DNA of 42,011 bases, taken from contig CAJTFN010000027.1 of assembly GCA_910575815.1 (NCBI GenBank), forward strand, positions 1 through 42,011. Reading direction: 5' to 3'. Under the pieces are notes generated by a model. The model was not told the DNA's origin, did no database searches, and saw only the letters and a list, made by a program, of their open reading frames with translations. Below, in pieces: positions 37,790-42,011 of this stretch; position 1 is the stretch's first letter, and every line of letters begins with the position of its first letter. The position numbers were made by a program, and so were the translations under genes. The stretch is from Oscillospiraceae bacterium. GTDB lineage: Bacteria > Bacillota > Clostridia > Oscillospirales > Oscillospiraceae.

Positions 37790-38824
37790 TCAGGCTGCTG
37801 GTGTTTCCACCGGAGCGGCATCTCCTTCCGCAGGGGCCGTCTCGATGGGCGTTGCCGGAGTTGGAGTATTATCTCCAATGGCGTTCCGGTCCACAATGTA
37901 TGCACCATTTTCGTCGAACCAATCGGGATGTTCGGCCATCATGGCCTTATATTCATCCTCATGGAACGGCGTAATGGAAATCACAGAGTCCAGGTCGCTA
38001 TACGGGTCAAGAGCCCGCTTGATTTCCATGACGGTCTGCTTTGTAACCGGCTCAACCAGGTGCCCATCGATGCCAACCAGGCTGTATGGGCGGTAATACC
38101 CCGCTTCATCAGCGATGGCAAAGAACCGGCAGCGATAGCCGAAAAGCGTCATGTCGTAGGCGGAAAGTCCGTAGAACTTCTCGCTGCTGCCGTTGTTGAT
38201 TTCGGCCAGCATCTCAGCTGGGTCTTCAATCTCGGCCGGCTGAAGGTTGACGGCAGATGCATTCCCAGAGGGAATCAGCGGGAACATCGCGGAGGAATAG
38301 TCCATAAAGGCGTCCGCCTTCAACGAGATGGGAGTATAAGCGACCGCGGCGGCCAGGATTTCCGGGGATGTGTAGGAAATCCACGAAATTGCGGCGTTGG
38401 CTTCATTCAGGTTAACTGTGGTGGCAACATCTGCCCGGAGCATGGCCGATTTAACCAGCCAATCCTCCACCCCCTGGCTTTCATCGCCCTCCGCGTTCTT
38501 GTAAGCAGCTTCCTGTTCCGCCAGATACTTATCCAGCTGCCCAAATTCGCCCAGGGACGCGAGTTTCAAAACCGTCTGGTCAATCGTACCCTGCATCTCA
38601 GGGGTGATTTCCGGGCGGTTTTGGTACTCTTCCGCTAAATCCTCCGCCGTGACGGCGGGGGGAGCATCCAGCTGTTCGGGGTTTTTCAGGCCAACGGGGT
38701 TGTCGTTGTTCCCGGAGCCGGAAAAGAGGAAGAAAATACAGATAAGCGCAAGAATGACGAGCATCGCGAAGAAAATAACACCCGCATAGACAATTTTTTG
38801 AGAATCATTGTTACTCTTATTCAC
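37790..38824 (-). CDS. Membrane-anchored protein downstream of VirD4, 344 aa
   Basis: Short cytosolic tail, membrane helix (IVYAGVIFFAMLVILALICIFFLF, about 11-35), then an extracytoplasmic domain of about 250 residues with a tripartite helical core (EITPEMQGTIDQTVLKLASLG, WLVKSAMLRADVATTVNLNEAN) and an alpha/beta end, and a Pro/Ala-rich C-terminus. No firm family; the bitopic layout resembles VirB8/TcpC-type T4SS components, which is an inference from context. GTG 38824 follows GGAGG and is 16 nt after the coupling-protein stop, so they are co-transcribed. Confidence 0.6.
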   Translation of the reverse strand: MNKSNNDSQKIVYAGVIFFAMLVILALICIFFLFSGSGNNDNPVGLKNPEQLDAPPAVTAEDLAEEYQNRPEITPEMQGTIDQTVLKLASLGEFGQLDKYLAEQEAAYKNAEGDESQGVEDWLVKSAMLRADVATTVNLNEANAAISWISYTSPEILAAAVAYTPISLKADAFMDYSSAMFPLIPSGNASAVNLQPAEIEDPAEMLAEINNGSSEKFYGLSAYDMTLFGYRCRFFAIADEAGYYRPYSLVGIDGHLVEPVTKQTVMEIKRALDPYSDLDSVISITPFHEDEYKAMMAEHPDWFDENGAYIVDRNAIGDNTPTPATPIETAPAEGDAAPVETPAA

Positions 38825-38840
38825 GAGATACTCCCTCCTT

Positions 38841-41120
38841 TCAAATCAAATCATCCGTGTCAAAGACGATATCTTCGGCGGGTTCATCTCGCCTTTCCTC
38901 TTCATCATCTTCGAAACCAAAGCTTCCATCATCGGCATAGGGGTCGTAACCAGGCTTATGCATGTCGGCGAGCTCCTGGGGATGTATATCGGGTTCCAGC
39001 TCGTACTCCAGGCCCTCTGGGGCCGGCCCAGCGGCCGCGGGAGGGATTGCCGGTGGGGCCGCGGCAGGAGCGTCTGTTGCTGGAGGAGATGCTGGGGGCG
39101 CCTCAATATCATAGAGCCCGCCTTCTCCCTCATCAACGGTAATGATTTCAGGTGTTTTTGCCACGGGTTCATCGCGGCCAACCTCGTGGGAGACGATTTC
39201 TTCCTCAATCATCTTTTTAAGTTGGGTGTCGTACTCCATATCAAGCCACTTTACCCGGCCAGCTGCCGGTCTTTGGATAGAATTTTTCTTGATGATGCAG
39301 TAGATAATTTCACCGAAGGGGCGGTAGATGATATCCGTAGAGGTATACTTTGCAGCGAGCTTAGTTTGCTCACGGATTTGCTCGGAGGGGTGCCCCAGCG
39401 GAGAAAATCCACCCGTCAGCGGATTGAACTTCTTGCGCGTAATACCCTTCATGACCTCGGTCTTCTCCTCTTCGCCAAATTGCTCCGAATAGAACTTGGC
39501 GTCGTCTTTGGAAATACCGGGGAAAATCACGACGTTCCGGGCATTGGTAGAAACCAACTCCACGAAGTTTTTGCCATCACGGCCTCCGCCCATAGCCATC
39601 TGCGCGCGGGCCTGGGTGGCCAGGTGGCAGGCAACGCGATAGGAACGGCCCTGGGTCAGCATCTGAGCAAAACCTGGGGTACTGTATTCCTGGAACTCAT
39701 CGATGTAAAGCCAGTGGGGACGACGGGTGTCCTCGTTGCCAGGGCGGCGGAAGACGGCCGACTTGAATTGCAGAATCAGGAAGTATCCCAGGAACTTACC
39801 CAGGGCGTCCAGAAGGCCCTGCGCGGTGGAAATGCAGATGACCCCACCCTCCGCCAGGTGCTTATCGAAATCCAGCTGGTTGTACTCGCCCTTTTCCACA
39901 TCCGGGTTCAGAATGTGCCGCAGATAGCGGTTCGAGATAACCTTAGTTACCTGGGCTCGGATGCCGGAGGAGTTCTCGTACACCTTGGACTTTTCAGCAA
40001 AGTATTCGTTCAGGAACCAGCTGGCGATATCAGCGTTCTCCTTCCCCTCGTCTTCTGTGGCACCGGGTATTTTGGAGAACCGCTGAACAAGCTCCCGGCC
40101 CTGGCCTCCGTTATTTTGGAGAACGCGGGACATCCAGATGAAGGTAGAGTAGTAGCCGTCGATGCCCTTGTCTCTATCCAGCCGTTTCAAAACCTTCAAG
40201 GTATAACGGACCAGCTGCTCGGACAGGTCCTTAAAGTATTGGGGGGAATCCGGGCTCAGCGCCAGGAACGTGGTGACAGCGTTCTCAATAACGTCCGCCT
40301 CATCGCCAACCAACGGGTTGAAGAATGGGCAGTTATCAACGGACGGGTCGAAGTACAAATATGGACGGCCCATCTCCTTGGCCATCATGGCTACCTCCCG
40401 GGCAAGGTCGCCCTTGGGTTCCAGGACGGTCAGGCCGGACTCTACGTTGTGGACATCCTGGTAACACATTGGCAGGATTATCTGAGAAGTCTTACCACAT
40501 CCGGTGGGACCCAGAATCAGCATGTGCAGGAAGCGGTCCTTAGAGAGAAGGATTTCCCGGCAGTCCTTAGCCCCATTCTCAATTTTCTCCAGGGAGTCGC
40601 AGAGGACCACATCGCCGGGCTTTGGCTCATTGCCGGCCTCGCCAGCCATGGGGAGCCGGATGTTGTCATCCATCCATTCGAGAGCCTTTGTGCCGGTTTC
40701 GCTGACCGCCAGCACAATGGCAAGGCCCGCGCCCATAATGAAGCAGGCAATCCCCAGCAAACCAGCACCCGTTCCGATATGCTTGGATAGCCAGCAGTAT
40801 GGAATCAGGCCCAGGGCGGCGCCGTACAGGCCCGCGTTGGTTTTTAGCCAGCGCTTCAAACCGGTAGCCGTCTTCTCGTCCTCTCCCAGAAAATCCTTCA
40901 TGACAAGATACCAAAGAAGGACCATGACGAATAGAATAGTCGACAGGGTGCCAATGCTGTTCTTCGAAATAATGGAAAACAGGATGCAGATGAGGAAGAT
41001 GCCAGCCATCATGCGGACGCCCTTGACTGCATTGGTGGGAGCAAATTGAGACAATTTCTCGGCCGCTGTGTTTCCCTCAGACTCCATCTGAGCTTTAAGG
41101 GAATCTAGTTTTTCTTTCAT
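38841..41120 (-). CDS. TraG/VirD4-family type IV coupling protein, 759 aa
   Basis: Hexameric ATPase that delivers the DNA-relaxase complex to a conjugation channel. Four membrane helices (about 37-52, 57-73, 98-112, 118-138), Walker A GPTGCGKT (204-211), VLEPKGDLAREV after it, NPLVGDEAD, and Walker B WLYIDEFQEY (about 470) with a downstream LATQAR motif. The last 120 residues are acidic and Pro/Ala-rich (EDIVFDTDD at the end) and may recruit substrate. ATG 41120 lies 30 nt from AAAGGAGG, with a TGGCGC/GCGTCA hairpin between (see 41121-41158). It is the clearest evidence that this element conjugates or is mobilised. Confidence 0.92.
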   Translation of the reverse strand: MKEKLDSLKAQMESEGNTAAEKLSQFAPTNAVKGVRMMAGIFLICILFSIISKNSIGTLSTILFVMVLLWYLVMKDFLGEDEKTATGLKRWLKTNAGLYGAALGLIPYCWLSKHIGTGAGLLGIACFIMGAGLAIVLAVSETGTKALEWMDDNIRLPMAGEAGNEPKPGDVVLCDSLEKIENGAKDCREILLSKDRFLHMLILGPTGCGKTSQIILPMCYQDVHNVESGLTVLEPKGDLAREVAMMAKEMGRPYLYFDPSVDNCPFFNPLVGDEADVIENAVTTFLALSPDSPQYFKDLSEQLVRYTLKVLKRLDRDKGIDGYYSTFIWMSRVLQNNGGQGRELVQRFSKIPGATEDEGKENADIASWFLNEYFAEKSKVYENSSGIRAQVTKVISNRYLRHILNPDVEKGEYNQLDFDKHLAEGGVICISTAQGLLDALGKFLGYFLILQFKSAVFRRPGNEDTRRPHWLYIDEFQEYSTPGFAQMLTQGRSYRVACHLATQARAQMAMGGGRDGKNFVELVSTNARNVVIFPGISKDDAKFYSEQFGEEEKTEVMKGITRKKFNPLTGGFSPLGHPSEQIREQTKLAAKYTSTDIIYRPFGEIIYCIIKKNSIQRPAAGRVKWLDMEYDTQLKKMIEEEIVSHEVGRDEPVAKTPEIITVDEGEGGLYDIEAPPASPPATDAPAAAPPAIPPAAAGPAPEGLEYELEPDIHPQELADMHKPGYDPYADDGSFGFEDDEEERRDEPAEDIVFDTDDLI

Positions 41121-41158
41121 GTATTTTTTGACGCTGATAGTGCGCCAGAACCTCCTTT
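41121..41158 (-). ncRNA. Hairpin spacer between Shine-Dalgarno and start codon, copy C
   Basis: Minus strand: AAAGGAGG, TTC, hairpin TGGCGC-actatca-GCGTCA (41129-41147), AAAAATAC, ATG. The unfolded distance is 30 nt and the folded one about 11 nt. The stem begins with the same TGGCGC as copies A and B, but the inner region is only 7 nt. There is no ATG, GTG or TTG closer to the ribosome binding site, so a leader peptide is unlikely here. Confidence 0.55.
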
Positions 41159-41171
41159 CAGGATTTTCTGA

Positions 41172-41181
41172 TATTATATGC
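41172..41181 (-). promoter_or_regulatory. GCATATAATA promoter box of the VirD4 operon
   Basis: Minus strand GTCTGCATATAATATC, identical over 14 nt to the tRNA-cluster and 14929 boxes. Confidence 0.55.
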
Positions 41182-41344
41182 AGACAAAGAGGTTTTCATC
41201 CGGCAGGCATCGTATCCTCTTTTAGAGTATATGTCCTGTTGTTGTGTATGGAAGCCATCACAAAAGCCCTCCCCGGTCTGGAGAGGGCTTTTGTGGATTT
41301 GGGACTACAAGGCAATGACTTCGAGTGAGACCCAAATGGGCTTC

Positions 41345-41420
41345 TCGCAGAGGCCGGATTTGAACCGGCAAGTACCCAGGATATACGGGCCCGGGATGCA
41401 CACCAACACATCGCTCTGCG
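41345..41420 (-). tRNA. tRNA-like gene without CCA, anticodon loop of 9 or 11 nt
   Basis: Acceptor CGCAGAG / CTCTGCG is perfect and the T-arm is GCCGG-TTCAAAT-CCGGC. D-stem ATGT/GCAT encloses GTTGGTGT. The D-to-T interval has 26 nt instead of 23: CCGGG/CCTGG with a 9-nt loop CCCGTATAT, or CCCGG/CTGGG with 11 nt. No U33 in the normal place; GTA (Tyr) is the likeliest triplet. The 3' end reads A-GAA, so CCA would be added enzymatically. Confidence 0.55.
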
Positions 41421-41481
41421 GAACAAGGGGCCCTGCCGGACTGGCAGGAACCCCACTTGGTGAGTGGAGGGCTACCAAGAT

Positions 41482-41554
41482 TTGCGGGAGCTGGAATCGA
41501 ACCAGCGAATTCCGGGCAGAGTGCCCAGCACGCGCACCAGCGCATCGTCCCGCC
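41482..41554 (-). tRNA. tRNA-like gene without CCA, A in place of U33
   Basis: Acceptor GCGGGA / TCCCGC (6 bp plus a terminal mismatch), D-stem ATGC/GCGT, T-arm GCTGG-TTCGATT-CCAGC, anticodon stem CTGGG/CCCGG with a 7-nt loop CACTCTG. Formal anticodon CTC (Glu), but position 33 is A and 37 is T, both against the norm. No CCA. Similar D-arm layout to the gene at 41345-41420. A GGGG-TTCCTGCC / GGCAGG-CCCC hairpin separates the two. Confidence 0.5.
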
Positions 41555-41740
41555 ATATATTTTGATACTGCATTTGCAGCAAAACTGCCAGAAATTCAAC
41601 GATAGGTTTGCAAATCCGGTCGAATAGTTGATAAATGGGCTGGTTTTGCAATCAAAAACGCAAAATCGCAAAAATCCTGACTCGTTTTTAGGACAAATAT
41701 GTACTTTTAAGTAAAAATCCAAAAAAACAAAAAATTTGCA
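41555..41740. other. AT-rich gene-free stretch
   Basis: No gene seen. Base composition drops sharply, with A-runs (AAAAATCC, AAAAAAACAAAAAA) and several TTGCAA/GCAAAA repeats. Together with the tandem repeats that follow, it is a candidate replication or partition region, unproven. Confidence 0.3.
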
Positions 41741-41798
41741 CTTCTACATAGCTTAAGCAGAACGATAGCCTTCTACATAGCTTAAGCTGTACGATAGC
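41741..41798. repeat. Two exact-period 29-bp tandem repeats
   Basis: CTTCTACATAGCTTAAGC is followed by AGAACGATAGC in the first copy and TGTACGATAGC in the second. Contains the palindrome AGCTTAAGCT in copy 2. Iteron-like. Confidence 0.7.
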
Positions 41799-41834
41799 TT
41801 CCGTACTGCTTACCCAGAAGGGGTTTTGCATCTC

Positions 41835-41860
41835 AAGAAGGAGAACTTTCGAGCAGTTCC
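41835..41860 (-). other. Isolated copy of the AGTTCTCCT linker/loop sequence
   Basis: Minus strand CTCGAAAGTTCTCCTTCTTGAG, weakly foldable, matching the AAAAGTTCTCCT repeats of the 15-kb RNA. Confidence 0.35.
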
Positions 41861-41889
41861 GGCTAATAGGGAGTCAACTCTTCACTGGC

Positions 41890-41950
41890 TGTGTCGGGCA
41901 ACCCGGAAGCCTCAACGGACCAGGCAGCGTTCTCTTCTTGTTAAATCAAA
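41890..41950 (+). repeat. Bipartite intergenic element, copy 10
   Basis: TGTGTCGGGC, 32 nt, CTCTTCTTGTTAAATCAAA, pointing to the right edge of the window. GCACCC / GGGTGC and GCAG-ttctccct-CTGC hairpins follow. Confidence 0.6.
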
Positions 41951-42011
41951 CCCCGAGTGGCACCCCCTTCAGGGTGCAGTTCTCCCTCTGCTCGTCAGGC
42001 AGGCAGAAAAC

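Noticed and set aside
38808..40790. 660-aa plus-strand frame opposite virD4
   Set aside because: Shadow of the coupling-protein gene; the VirD4 motifs on the minus strand are unambiguous.
41741..41798. CRISPR array
   Set aside because: Two 29-bp units are directly adjacent with no spacers and no cas genes; treated as tandem repeats.
1..42011. Prophage
   Set aside because: No terminase, portal, capsid, tail or phage integrase seen. Lysis-type domains occur only in the T4SS-style hydrolase. tRNA genes alone do not prove a phage.

Overview
The window looks like part of a large mobile element (conjugative plasmid, ICE or phage-plasmid) from an anaerobic Clostridia host, probably of the Oscillospiraceae type. 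This rests on strong AGGAGG ribosome binding sites, mid-range GC, and a gene set typical of such elements: a TraG/VirD4 coupling protein, a VirB2-like pilin candidate, a large T4SS-type peptidoglycan hydrolase, a Clostridia-type YHYH/Ig-like surface protein, and many short conserved hypotheticals. No integrase, replication initiator, relaxase, VirB4 or capsid gene was recognised here, so the module is incomplete.

Layout. 0-6.2 kb: hypotheticals, a divergent XRE-regulator region with a four-HTH protein, and a scrap-yard of truncated genes. 6.2-10.9 kb: a CCA-adding enzyme operon and a frameshifted TnpB with its right-end RNA region. 10.9-14.2 kb: secreted and small membrane proteins interleaved with tRNA genes. 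14.4-18.7 kb: a probable 0.5-kb noncoding RNA and a membrane-protein operon. 18.9-25.9 kb: RecG-like helicase, then a rightward operon of surface and secreted proteins ending in a lipoprotein nuclease. 25.9-32.9 kb: 1281-aa cell-wall hydrolase, winged-helix protein, C-type-lectin/FGE-like protein. 33-37.7 kb: small proteins, a PilZ protein, an S1-domain protein and a DNA-binding repeat protein. 37.8-41.1 kb: VirD4 and a membrane partner. 41.1-42.0 kb: two odd tRNA-like genes, an AT-rich stretch and 29-bp tandem repeats.

The most interesting signals are non-coding. (1) A minus-strand RNA (about 15030-15548) with a TTGACA-N17-TATATT promoter and a terminator carries about nine GC-clamped hairpins whose loops read UUCUCCU, complementary to Shine-Dalgarno sequences. 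(2) Three genes (VirB2-like, PilZ, VirD4) have their Shine-Dalgarno sequence separated from the start codon by 30-90 nt of RNA that can fold on a TGGCGC stem and restore normal spacing. (3) About 20 genes share a GCATAYMATA promoter-like box without a clear -35. (4) Ten intergenic copies of a bipartite element, TGTSNGGC-N29-32-CTCTTSTTGNCAAATC, occur in both orientations. (5) Several tRNA-like genes have enlarged or non-canonical anticodon loops, alongside an element-borne CCA-adding enzyme. All readings are by eye; no folding, alignment or database search was run.
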